From NCBI GenBank assembly GCA_938092125.1, contig CALKMQ010000162.1, positions 1 to 13,685 of the forward strand: DNA of 13,685 nt, in the 5' to 3' direction. This DNA comes from an uncultured bacterium. Lineage in GTDB: Bacteria > Fidelibacterota > Marinisomatia > Marinisomatales > UBA1611. The position numbers were made by a program, and so were the translations under genes. Positions 1-6,764 of the stretch are shown here, piece after piece (position 1 is the first letter of the stretch; every line of letters starts with the position of its first letter). The notes beneath the pieces are model-generated. The model was not told where the DNA came from. It saw only the letters and a program-made list of their open reading frames with translations, and did no database searches.

Positions 1-1343
1 ATTGCATAATTTAGAAACTCTATACTTAGGATATCTAATTTATAAGATCTTGCAGATGGGTTCAAAATAGATGCTGCAACCATTGTGTCAAAATAAATTC
101 CTTTAACATTAATACCATTTCTTAATAAAATTAATGAATCATATTTAATATTTTGACCAACTTTTTTTATTTTATCATTTTCTAAAAAATCTTTAATGTG
201 TTCTAAAACAATTTTTAGATCATCCGCACCAAAATTATTTTTATTTTTTTCTAGGTATAATACTGGTATGTAAAAGCCTTCATTTTTTTTAAAAGAAATA
301 CTCACTCCAACAATTTCAGCAACCATTGGATTAACAGAAGTCGTCTCAAGGTCAATAGATACCATATCTGAATTTTGAACTTTTTTTACTAATTCTTTTA
401 ATTCATCAATATCTAAGATTGTTTTATATACTTTTTCAATTTTTTTTGTCTTTATATCTACATTATCATCTGATGCATATTTCAATAAGCCATAAAATTC
501 TAATTCTTCAAACTTTTTGAATAAATTTTCATGATTAAATGAATTAATTATAAATTTTTCAATGGAAGTTTCAACATCAACATCTTTTACTATTGTTACT
601 AACTCTTTACTCAAATAAGCACTATCTCTTCCATTAGTTAATCCATCATGAACACGTTTATTTTTAATCTTTGAAGCATTATCTAAAATGGATTCAATAT
701 TATCATATTCTTTTAATAATTTTACAGCTGTTTTAACACCAACCCCAGATACGCCTGGTACGTTATCTGATGAATCACCCATTAAAGCCAGTAGATCTAT
801 AATTTTTTCTGGAGGAACTCCCCATTTTTTAATAACACCTTGCCTATCATATATGACAGGAGGATAATTTCTTTTACCTGGCGCATATAAAAATACTTTG
901 TCGTTAATTAACTGCATAAAATCTTTATCTCCACTGACGATATAAGATTCAATTTGACTTTCTGTCACTGAATTTGTGATGGTACCTATTATATCATCAG
1001 CTTCGAAACCAGGTTTTTTTATAACTGGAATATTCATTGCCTCAAGCACTTCCCATAGATGAGGAATTTGATGTTGCAATTCAAGAGGCATTTCCGATCT
1101 ATTTGCTTTATAGTTTGAGTACATTTTATGTCGGAAAGTTTTTTCTTTTGAATCAAATGCACAAACTAAATAATCAGGCTTTTCATCATTTATAAGTTTA
1201 ATTATATGATTTGCAAAACCAAAAAGAGCACTGGTATGAAAACCATAGCTAGTAATCAGAGGATTACGTATCAATGCATAATGCGCTCTATATAAAATTG
1301 CATATCCATCAACAATGAATAGTTTTTTCTTGATTTCTGCCAT
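1..1343 (-). CDS. polA: DNA polymerase I, N-terminal part (5'-3' exonuclease and start of 3'-5' exonuclease domain), 3' end cut by window edge
   Basis: The frame is open from an ATG at 1343 to the left edge and gives 447 residues. It begins MAEIKKKLFIVDGYAILYRA. The 5'-3' exonuclease (flap nuclease) signatures are in order: AFDSKEKTFRHKMY, GFEADDIIGT, IVSGDKDFMQLI, and LMGDSSDNVPGVSGVGVKTA, the helix-3-turn-helix DNA-binding segment. The proofreading domain follows, with SIDLETTS (Asp331 and Glu333) and GQNIKYD (Asp402). The first two metal-binding exonuclease motifs are therefore intact, with nearly the same spacing as Asp355/Glu357/Asp424 of E. coli Pol I. The third exonuclease motif and the whole polymerase domain would lie beyond the edge. 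The enzyme removes RNA primers and fills gaps during replication and repair. The groEL terminator lies just upstream, so polA needs its own promoter in the roughly 60 bases before its ATG. I could not identify a convincing one, and its ribosome binding site is weak. Confidence 0.97.
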   Translation of the reverse strand, partial: MAEIKKKLFIVDGYAILYRAHYALIRNPLITSYGFHTSALFGFANHIIKLINDEKPDYLVCAFDSKEKTFRHKMYSNYKANRSEMPLELQHQIPHLWEVLEAMNIPVIKKPGFEADDIIGTITNSVTESQIESYIVSGDKDFMQLINDKVFLYAPGKRNYPPVIYDRQGVIKKWGVPPEKIIDLLALMGDSSDNVPGVSGVGVKTAVKLLKEYDNIESILDNASKIKNKRVHDGLTNGRDSAYLSKELVTIVKDVDVETSIEKFIINSFNHENLFKKFEELEFYGLLKYASDDNVDIKTKKIEKVYKTILDIDELKELVKKVQNSDMVSIDLETTSVNPMVAEIVGVSISFKKNEGFYIPVLYLEKNKNNFGADDLKIVLEHIKDFLENDKIKKVGQNIKYDSLILLRNGINVKGIYFDTMVAASILNPSARSYKLDILSIEFLNYA

Positions 1344-1403
1344 TATCTTAACATAAAAAATTACTTAAACGATGGTTACTGAACATGAATTTTTTAAAAA
1401 TAA

Positions 1404-1427
1404 AAAAGCCCCAATTATGGGGCTTTT
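1404..1427 (-). terminator. Rho-independent terminator after groEL
   Basis: GCCCC (1408-1412) and GGGGC (1419-1423) enclose the six-base loop AATTAT, and flanking A/T runs extend the stem to about nine pairs. Read on the minus strand, the hairpin is followed by TTTTTTATTTTT, a good U-tract. It starts about 27 bases after the groEL stop. The plus-strand side also has TTTTCTATTCTTT, so the element could act in both directions, although no plus-strand gene is seen here. Confidence 0.9.
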
Positions 1428-1454
1428 CTATTCTTTACAGATTTAAGGCGATGA

Positions 1455-3098
1455 TTACATCATACCGCCCATACCACCCATGCCGCCCATGTCACCACCT
1501 GATGGCATTGGAGGCATTTTATCATCTTCAGGAATTTCAGTTATAGCTGCTTCTGTGGTCAAGATCATACCGGCAATTGATGCAGCATTTTGCACTGCTA
1601 CTCTTGCCACCTTAGTTGGATCTATTATACCAGCTTCAAACATCTTAACATATTCATCATTTCTAGCATCATAACCGTGATCAGCTTTTTTATCCTTGAT
1701 ATTTTGGACAACGATAGAAGCCTCTACACCGGCATTTGCACATATCTGCCTGACAGGAGCTTCAAGTGCTCGAGCGACAATATCAACACCGACTTGCTGG
1801 TCTTCATCAACTTTGACCTTGCTAAGCGCAGAGATTGCACGCAATAAAGCAACTCCGCCTCCAGGTATAATACCTTCTTCAACAGCAGCTCTAGTAGCAT
1901 GAAGTGCATCTTCAACTCTAGCTTTTTTCTCTTTCATTTCTACTTCTGTCGCAGCACCAACATTAATAACCGCTACACCACCAGAAAGTTTAGCTAAACG
2001 TTCTTGCAATTTTTCACGATCATAATCTGAAGTCGTCTTTTCTATCTGAGCCTTTATTTCATTTATTCTTGCGGTTATCGCATCTGAGGATCCACTACCA
2101 TCTACAATAGTTGTGTTATCTTTGTCAGATATTACTCTTTTCGCAGTACCTAAGTACTCTACAGAAGCATTATCTAATTTGTAACCAGCCTCTTCAGAAA
2201 TAACAGTTGCACCAGTAAGAACAGCAATGTCTTCTAGCATTGCTTTTCTTCGGTCTCCAAAACCAGGAGCTTTGACAGCAAGTACTTTAAATGTCCCTCT
2301 GAGTTTGTTAACAACAAGCGTTGCAAGTGCTTCACCTTCAACATCTTCAGCAATAATCATGACTGGTTTCCCTGTTTGCACAACTTTCTCAAGTAACGGG
2401 AGCAAGTCTTTCATATTACTTATTTTTTTGTCATGTATAAGAATATATGGATCTTCGAGCTCTGCATCCATAGATTCTGAATTTGTGACAAAATATGGAG
2501 ACAAGTAACCGCGATCAAATTGCATACCTTCAACTGTTTCAAGATATGTTTCAGCAGTCTTGCTGTCTTCAACAGTGATTACACCGTCTTTGCCAACTTT
2601 TTCCATTGCTTCAGCAATTTTATCACCAATTTCTCTGTCATCATTAGAAGAAATTGTAGCTACGTTTGCAATTTGAGTTGAATCTGGAAGGTCTTTACTT
2701 TGAGACTTAAGTGATTCAACTACTGACTTGGCAGCAGCATCTATCCCTCTTTTAATGGACATAGGGTTTGCACCAGCAGTTACATTTTTTAATCCTTCTG
2801 TAACAAAAGCTTGAGCAAGTACTGTAGCGGTAGTTGTTCCGTCCCCAGCAACATCTGATGTTTTAGAGGCGACTTCTTTTACCATTTGCGCTCCAATATC
2901 TTCCATTTTGTCACTAAGCTCAATTTCTTTAGCTACTGTTACACCATCCTTAGTCACAGTAGGTGCACCAAATTTCTTTTCAATAACAACATTACGGCCT
3001 TTGGGACCTAATGTTACTTTTACAGCATTAGCAAGCTTATCAACGCCGTTTTTCAAAGCGCTTCTTGCTTCTACATCATATTGTATTTCTTTAGCCAT
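1455..3098 (-). CDS. groL: Chaperonin GroEL (Hsp60, large subunit)
   Basis: This 547-residue protein is full length for the family. It forms the double-heptamer cage that folds proteins in the cytoplasm with ATP and the GroES lid. Visible hallmarks are LGPKGRNVVIEKKFGAPTVTKDG and AGDGTTTATVL (nucleotide-binding residues of the equatorial domain), EDALHATRAAVEEGIIPGGG (carrying the catalytic Asp equivalent to E. coli Asp398) and the flexible GGM-repeat tail ending GGMGGMGGMM. The apical domain in the middle includes the EGMQFDRGYLSPYF segment. The start is ATG, with AAGGAG eight bases upstream. It lies 12 bases downstream of groES and is surely cotranscribed with it. A strong terminator follows the stop. 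The sequence looks like a normal, ancestral-type GroEL with no missing key residue. Confidence 0.99.
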   Translation of the reverse strand: MAKEIQYDVEARSALKNGVDKLANAVKVTLGPKGRNVVIEKKFGAPTVTKDGVTVAKEIELSDKMEDIGAQMVKEVASKTSDVAGDGTTTATVLAQAFVTEGLKNVTAGANPMSIKRGIDAAAKSVVESLKSQSKDLPDSTQIANVATISSNDDREIGDKIAEAMEKVGKDGVITVEDSKTAETYLETVEGMQFDRGYLSPYFVTNSESMDAELEDPYILIHDKKISNMKDLLPLLEKVVQTGKPVMIIAEDVEGEALATLVVNKLRGTFKVLAVKAPGFGDRRKAMLEDIAVLTGATVISEEAGYKLDNASVEYLGTAKRVISDKDNTTIVDGSGSSDAITARINEIKAQIEKTTSDYDREKLQERLAKLSGGVAVINVGAATEVEMKEKKARVEDALHATRAAVEEGIIPGGGVALLRAISALSKVKVDEDQQVGVDIVARALEAPVRQICANAGVEASIVVQNIKDKKADHGYDARNDEYVKMFEAGIIDPTKVARVAVQNAASIAGMILTTEAAITEIPEDDKMPPMPSGGDMGGMGGMGGMM

Positions 3099-3106
3099 TT
3101 TTTTAA

Positions 3107-3112
3107 CTCCTT
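3107..3112 (-). promoter_or_regulatory. Strong Shine-Dalgarno site of groEL
   Basis: AAGGAG on the minus strand lies eight bases before the groEL ATG. Its first bases overlap the groES stop codon (TAAGGAG), so termination of groES places the ribosome directly on the groEL site. Confidence 0.85.
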
Positions 3113-3401
3113 ACATTATTGCGAGAATATCACTCTCGCGCATGATTATATAATCTATTCCAGCAACATTTACCTCAGTGCCAGAATATTTACCATATAA
3201 TATTTTATCACCTTCATTAACAGACATTTTTACTAAAGTACCTGCGTCACTTATTTTCCCTGGGCCCACTGCAACAACAGTGCCCTGTTGAGGTTTTTCC
3301 TGTGCTGTGTCTGGAAGAATAATTCCGCCAGATGATTTTTCTTCTGCAGCAGCTGCTTCAATTACAACTCTGTCAGATAATGGTTTTAAACTTAAACCCA
3401 T
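3111..3401 (-). CDS. groES: Co-chaperonin GroES (Hsp10)
   Basis: This 96-residue protein is the usual length. It forms the heptameric lid of the GroEL cage. The N-terminal LKPLSDRVVIEAA strand, the mobile loop with the hydrophobic GroEL-binding tripeptide (EKSSGGIILPDTA, residues about 21-33), the QGTVVAVGPGK segment and the C-terminal DYIIMRESDILAIM strand are all present. The start is ATG, with AAGGAG eight bases upstream. It is the first gene of the groES-groEL operon, and the upstream 181-base gap holds the likely promoter. Nothing is unusual in the protein itself. Confidence 0.99.
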   Translation of the reverse strand: MGLSLKPLSDRVVIEAAAAEEKSSGGIILPDTAQEKPQQGTVVAVGPGKISDAGTLVKMSVNEGDKILYGKYSGTEVNVAGIDYIIMRESDILAIM

Positions 3402-3409
3402 TTTTTGAA

Positions 3410-3415
3410 CTCCTT
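3410..3415 (-). promoter_or_regulatory. Strong Shine-Dalgarno site of groES
   Basis: AAGGAG on the minus strand sits eight bases before the groES ATG. Its downstream context (GTTCAAAAATG) is nearly the same as that of groEL (GTTAAAAAAATG). These are the only two full AAGGAG sites I see in front of genes in the window. Confidence 0.85.
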
Positions 3416-3547
3416 ATTTGTGTTTTAGATAAATTTTTCAATGATTAAGCATATCAAAACTAGATAATACTAAAACCATTGCTTTCATTAGTGAAGATGC
3501 AAAAATTATTCCGAACTATTATTTCATGCATTCCATCATAAAATAAA

Positions 3548-3577
3548 ATTATATAGGGTGCCAATTTGGCATAAAAG
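3548..3577 (-). promoter_or_regulatory. Candidate groESL promoter
   Basis: Read on the minus strand, CTTTTA (3577-3572) is followed after exactly 13 bases by CCCTATAT (3558-3551). This resembles the heat-shock sigma-32 layout CTTGAA, 13-15 bases, CCCCATNT. The same stretch holds a perfect TATAAT (3553-3548) for the housekeeping sigma factor, although its -35 match is poor. A second reading is TTGGCA, then 18 bases, then TATGAT. It is the best promoter-like cluster in the 181-base gap and would give a leader of roughly 140 bases. The sigma factor specificity of this lineage is not known to me, so the call is an inference. Confidence 0.4.
3559..3571 (-). repeat. Perfect 13-base palindrome (possible operator) upstream of groES
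   Basis: TGCCAA, one central base, then TTGGCA: six perfectly paired positions on each side. It exactly fills the spacer between the promoter-like elements CTTTTA and CCCTATAT. The central loop is too short for the full palindrome to fold as an RNA hairpin, so a dimeric DNA-binding protein is the simpler reading. It is not the CIRCE heat-shock operator, which is longer and has a nine-base spacer. Confidence 0.5.
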
Positions 3578-3582
3578 TAAGA

Positions 3583-4020
3583 TTATTTACCAGTACTTCC
3601 AAAACCATCTTTACCTCTTGAGGTTTGAGATAAATCATCTGTTAAATCAAAATGTATTTCCGATCCATCCATAGCCACAATTTGAAATAATCTTTGACCG
3701 ATCTCCAAACGATACGAGATATCTTTAATATTGTCAACAGCGGCTATTATCTCACCTCTATAACCTGCATCAATTAAACCAACTGAATTAGCAAGGCGTA
3801 ATGGCGTTTTCGATATACTTGAGCGAGGCATAAGAAAATATGCTTTTTTATCAATATTTTCACAGGATATACCAAGCTTAATTCTTGTTGTTTCTCCTGG
3901 CTTAATAGTTTGATATTTTACGACATAAACATCTAAACCAGCATCACCTTGATGAAAGTGCTTGTGGTTTCTGTACATGTTATAAATTACTTTTGAATAT
4001 GGTTTAATTTTAAGCTTCAC
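3583..4020 (-). CDS. dut: Deoxyuridine 5'-triphosphate nucleotidohydrolase (trimeric dUTPase)
   Basis: The 145-residue protein hydrolyses dUTP to dUMP and pyrophosphate, which keeps uracil out of DNA and feeds thymidylate synthesis. All five dUTPase motifs are present: AGLDVY (about residues 27-32), PRSSISKTPLRLANS, GLIDAGYRGEI (with the water-activating Asp and the uracil-contacting Tyr), GQRLFQIV, and the C-terminal arm RGKDGFGSTGK. Motif 2 departs from the common bacterial PRSGL...K.G form. The start is GTG, one base after the stop of the upstream permease gene, which implies translational coupling; an in-frame ATG at codon 15 would remove the first strand and is less likely. It is the last gene of the smc run, before the groESL promoter region. 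Confidence 0.95.
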   Translation of the reverse strand: MKLKIKPYSKVIYNMYRNHKHFHQGDAGLDVYVVKYQTIKPGETTRIKLGISCENIDKKAYFLMPRSSISKTPLRLANSVGLIDAGYRGEIIAAVDNIKDISYRLEIGQRLFQIVAMDGSEIHFDLTDDLSQTSRGKDGFGSTGK

Positions 4021-4021
4021 T

Positions 4022-5317
4022 TTATGTTTCCGTTTTAATTAAGAAATATAATCCTAAACTAATTACAATCAAACATACTCCAATCAGTGATTCAAACGGT
4101 TGGAGCTTAGTCGTGTAGTACAAAATCCAAGTATTTAAAGCGATAAATATTATTGGAGTAAAAGGATACCCCCAGACTTTATAAACTCTATTCAAATTTG
4201 GTTCTTTAATCCTTAAATATATTAGTGAGCATACTGTAATTGAAGTTGTAATAATCAAAATAATTCCTGTATAAAGCATCACCTCTTCAAATGTCGATGA
4301 AATAATAAATATGAGACTTATAAAAAGCTGTAGTGAAAAAGCATTTAATGGCACGCCCTGCTTGTTAACTTTTGAAAGAAAATTAATCTTTTCATAATCT
4401 TTTCCAATTGCCTGAATTATTCTTGGTCCAATATATACATAACTACTTACTGTAGATAAAAGCAATAATCCTATAAAAAAAGAAACTACCTTTGCAGTTT
4501 TAAAACCGAACAGATTTATGCTAGATATATAGCCAATTTCAATTTTCCCTATGAGTACATCTTTTGGAGATATTAATAAAAATACATAATTCAATAGCAC
4601 ATATAAAGCAGTTACAATTAAAGTCCCAATTAAAATTGATCTAAAAATATTTTTATTAGGTTGTATTATTTCTCCAACCACATAAATACTTGAGTTCCAA
4701 CCCGCATAAGCATATGAGACCCAAACTAAATTAACTGCAAATTCAGGACTAAATAAGATTTCGAAATCTTCAGATTTAGGTATAAAAGAAATATTCTGTT
4801 TATCATCATATAAAAGGCCAATGGATACAAAGCTAAATATTATTAATAATTTTAATAATGTGGACCAAACCTGAAAAGATTTTCCAGTATCTAAGCTATA
4901 GGCATGCATTAAATTCATAGCTAGAATTACAAAAATTGCCACGATTTTTACATTAAAAAAAGGCACTATTGGATTTAAATAACTTGCAAGGGCGATTGCT
5001 GCTAAAACAGCTGGAGCAGAAAAGCCGACAGTTGCTGAAACAAGCCCAGCACTTAACCCAATAGACGGATGTAAAATTCTAGAAAGCAGATAATATTCTC
5101 CACCTGATTTAGGTAGAGCTGAGGCCAATTCACAATAGCTTAGAGCACCAAAAAGTGATATCACACCACCAATTAACCAAAGCATCAATATCGCAAATAC
5201 AGATTGTATATCAACAAGTTGATAACCCAAACTGGTAAATACGCCGGTGCCTACCATGCTCGAAATAACCAGCGAAACAGCTGCAAATAAACTTAAATGA
5301 CGATTCTTTTCACTCAC
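4022..5317 (-). CDS. APC-superfamily amino acid permease, substrate unknown
   Basis: This is an inner-membrane protein of about 431 residues with roughly twelve hydrophobic segments, typical of amino acid/polyamine/organocation transporters. The TM1 motif SSMVGTGVF and the TM6 segment WVSYAYAGWNSSIYVVGEI, which form the substrate site in this fold, are clear, as is LPKSGGEYYLL between TM2 and TM3. The overall style recalls the LAT-like and LysE-unrelated APC permeases of heterotrophic bacteria, but I cannot name the substrate. The frame can begin at TTG (5320) or at the adjacent GTG (5317). I chose GTG; neither has a clear ribosome binding site. It follows the DUF423 gene by about ten bases and precedes dut by one base. 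Confidence 0.93.
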   Translation of the reverse strand: MSEKNRHLSLFAAVSLVISSMVGTGVFTSLGYQLVDIQSVFAILMLWLIGGVISLFGALSYCELASALPKSGGEYYLLSRILHPSIGLSAGLVSATVGFSAPAVLAAIALASYLNPIVPFFNVKIVAIFVILAMNLMHAYSLDTGKSFQVWSTLLKLLIIFSFVSIGLLYDDKQNISFIPKSEDFEILFSPEFAVNLVWVSYAYAGWNSSIYVVGEIIQPNKNIFRSILIGTLIVTALYVLLNYVFLLISPKDVLIGKIEIGYISSINLFGFKTAKVVSFFIGLLLLSTVSSYVYIGPRIIQAIGKDYEKINFLSKVNKQGVPLNAFSLQLFISLIFIISSTFEEVMLYTGIILIITTSITVCSLIYLRIKEPNLNRVYKVWGYPFTPIIFIALNTWILYYTTKLQPFESLIGVCLIVISLGLYFLIKTET

Positions 5318-5327
5318 CAATTATATT

Positions 5328-5696
5328 TTAAGATAGCTTATAAATATTGTAGGCAAAGATTAACCAACTTGCTATCAAAACGATTCCTCCAATAGGAGTT
5401 ATCATACCAAACTTTTTAAAGCCACCAAGGGAAACCAAATACAAACTCCCTGAGAAAATAACAACCCCAACAATCATCATCATACCAGGTACACTTACAA
5501 TTTCCTCAGTTAAGATGTAACCAAGTAAGCCAAAAATTAATAAACCAAAGGAATGATACATCATATATCTTGTTGCTATTTCAAAAACAACTAATTGATC
5601 TGAACTGAGTTTTTCTTTGAGAAAATGAGCCCCAAATGCGCCAAACAAAATAGATAAAGCAGCAAAGATTGAACCTACTAATAAAAACAACTTCAT
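5328..5696 (-). CDS. DUF423 family small membrane protein (YgdD-like)
   Basis: This 122-residue protein has four predicted membrane helices. The N-terminal GSIFAALSILFGAFGAHFLK and the following ATRYMMYHSFGLLIFGLL match the conserved start of the DUF423/YgdD family, as does the later FSGSLYLVSLGG motif. The family is widespread in bacteria, and its molecular role is not established. The start ATG overlaps the stop of the mscS-like gene in an ATGA junction, so translation of the two is very likely coupled. No departure from the usual family length is seen. Confidence 0.92.
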   Translation of the reverse strand: MKLFLLVGSIFAALSILFGAFGAHFLKEKLSSDQLVVFEIATRYMMYHSFGLLIFGLLGYILTEEIVSVPGMMMIVGVVIFSGSLYLVSLGGFKKFGMITPIGGIVLIASWLIFAYNIYKLS

Positions 5697-6763
5697 TTTT
5701 TTTCATTTTTGTGAATGACAGTTCTCATGGGGAATGGAATTTCGATGCCCACTTCAGCATATTTTTTATGCAAAAGCTTAATAAATCTATCTATTATAGG
5801 ATTCTGATCTCCGTAACGGTTTCCTCGAAAATACACCATTAAGTTTATACTTGATTCACCAAAATTTTGAAACCGCATAGTCGGCTCATACTTTTTGTTC
5901 GTTTCATCCATAGAAATTTGAATTTCTTTAATTACTTCATTAGTCACTTTTTCAACTTCATCTAGATTTGAACTATAACCAACTCCCACAGGGATTTTAA
6001 CAGAGAAACTAGGATCACCGCTATCAAAATTCTTGATAATAGCAGAAGATAACCGAGTATTAGGTATATGAATTATATTATTAGTTCTTTCCATTATCGT
6101 AGTATTGCGCCATGAAATATTTTGAACATAGCCCATATCTCCGGTATCTATTTGAACAAAATCACCAACTTGGACTTTTTTGCTAAGCAGTATATGTAAA
6201 CCAGCAAAAACATCTGTAAGGGTATCTTTTAATGCTAAAGAAACTGCAAGACCACCAACCCCAAGCGCAGTAATCATTGGAGCAATAGAAATGTTCAGAG
6301 CATCTAAAATAATTAGAGCGCCAACAACATAAATTGCAATCCTAACAAAATTTGTAAACATCGTTGTCGATGGGAAGCCCTTTTCTTGGTCTCTTGCCCA
6401 AGAATTAAAAAGACTAACAGCTAACTTCCCAAAAGCTAATGTTACAGAACCAATAAGCACTATTACCAAAAATTTTGAAACGTAATCATTTAAAAAACTT
6501 TTTAAATATGTGTTTTCCATCGCTATGGAATCAATAGTGGAAATCGCTATTGATAATGCACCGAGGAAAAACCAAACAACTATATGAGGTTCAATAGCAT
6601 CAAGAACTGCATCATCTCCAGTCCAGGTAGATTTTTTAGCTGCTAGTTTAAGTTTTGAATGAATATACCTTTTAAATCCAAACCCAAAAAGTATACCGCC
6701 AATTATTATAACCAAAGGCGAAGCAAATATTTCGAAATTATTATAGAACCAAATTTTATCCAT
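5693..6763 (-). CDS. MscS-family small-conductance mechanosensitive ion channel
   Basis: This inner-membrane protein of about 356 residues opens under membrane tension and releases solutes during hypo-osmotic shock. It has about four N-terminal helices, then the conserved pore-lining helix rich in Gly and Ala (APMITALGVGGLAVSLALKD). The MscS beta domain follows (VGDFVQIDTGDMGYVQNISWR...IIHIPNTRLSS), with an alpha/beta C-terminal vestibule ending in FPMRTVIHK. I place the start at the ATG at 6763, one base after the smc stop. A TTG three codons earlier (6772) would overlap smc by eight bases and is less likely. Its stop overlaps the DUF423 start. It has no clear ribosome binding site of its own, consistent with coupling to smc. 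It is longer than E. coli MscS (286 residues) because of the extra N-terminal helices, a common variant. Confidence 0.95.
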   Translation of the reverse strand: MDKIWFYNNFEIFASPLVIIIGGILFGFGFKRYIHSKLKLAAKKSTWTGDDAVLDAIEPHIVVWFFLGALSIAISTIDSIAMENTYLKSFLNDYVSKFLVIVLIGSVTLAFGKLAVSLFNSWARDQEKGFPSTTMFTNFVRIAIYVVGALIILDALNISIAPMITALGVGGLAVSLALKDTLTDVFAGLHILLSKKVQVGDFVQIDTGDMGYVQNISWRNTTIMERTNNIIHIPNTRLSSAIIKNFDSGDPSFSVKIPVGVGYSSNLDEVEKVTNEVIKEIQISMDETNKKYEPTMRFQNFGESSINLMVYFRGNRYGDQNPIIDRFIKLLHKKYAEVGIEIPFPMRTVIHKNEKK

Positions 6764-6764
6764 C

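Noticed and set aside
1480..3153. Several plus-strand open frames of 64-93 codons across groEL
   Set aside because: They are antisense shadows of a highly conserved chaperonin gene, lack ribosome binding sites and have no recognisable protein features.
3505..3523. Direct repeat ATTATT - seven bases - ATTATT in the groES leader
   Set aside because: It is low-complexity sequence in an AT-rich gap and shows no stem or operator-like symmetry.
3559..3571. Palindrome read as a terminator for dut
   Set aside because: As RNA it can form only about four pairs with a five-base loop, and the bases after it (CCCTATATAATTTT) are not a clean U-tract. An operator or promoter role fits better.
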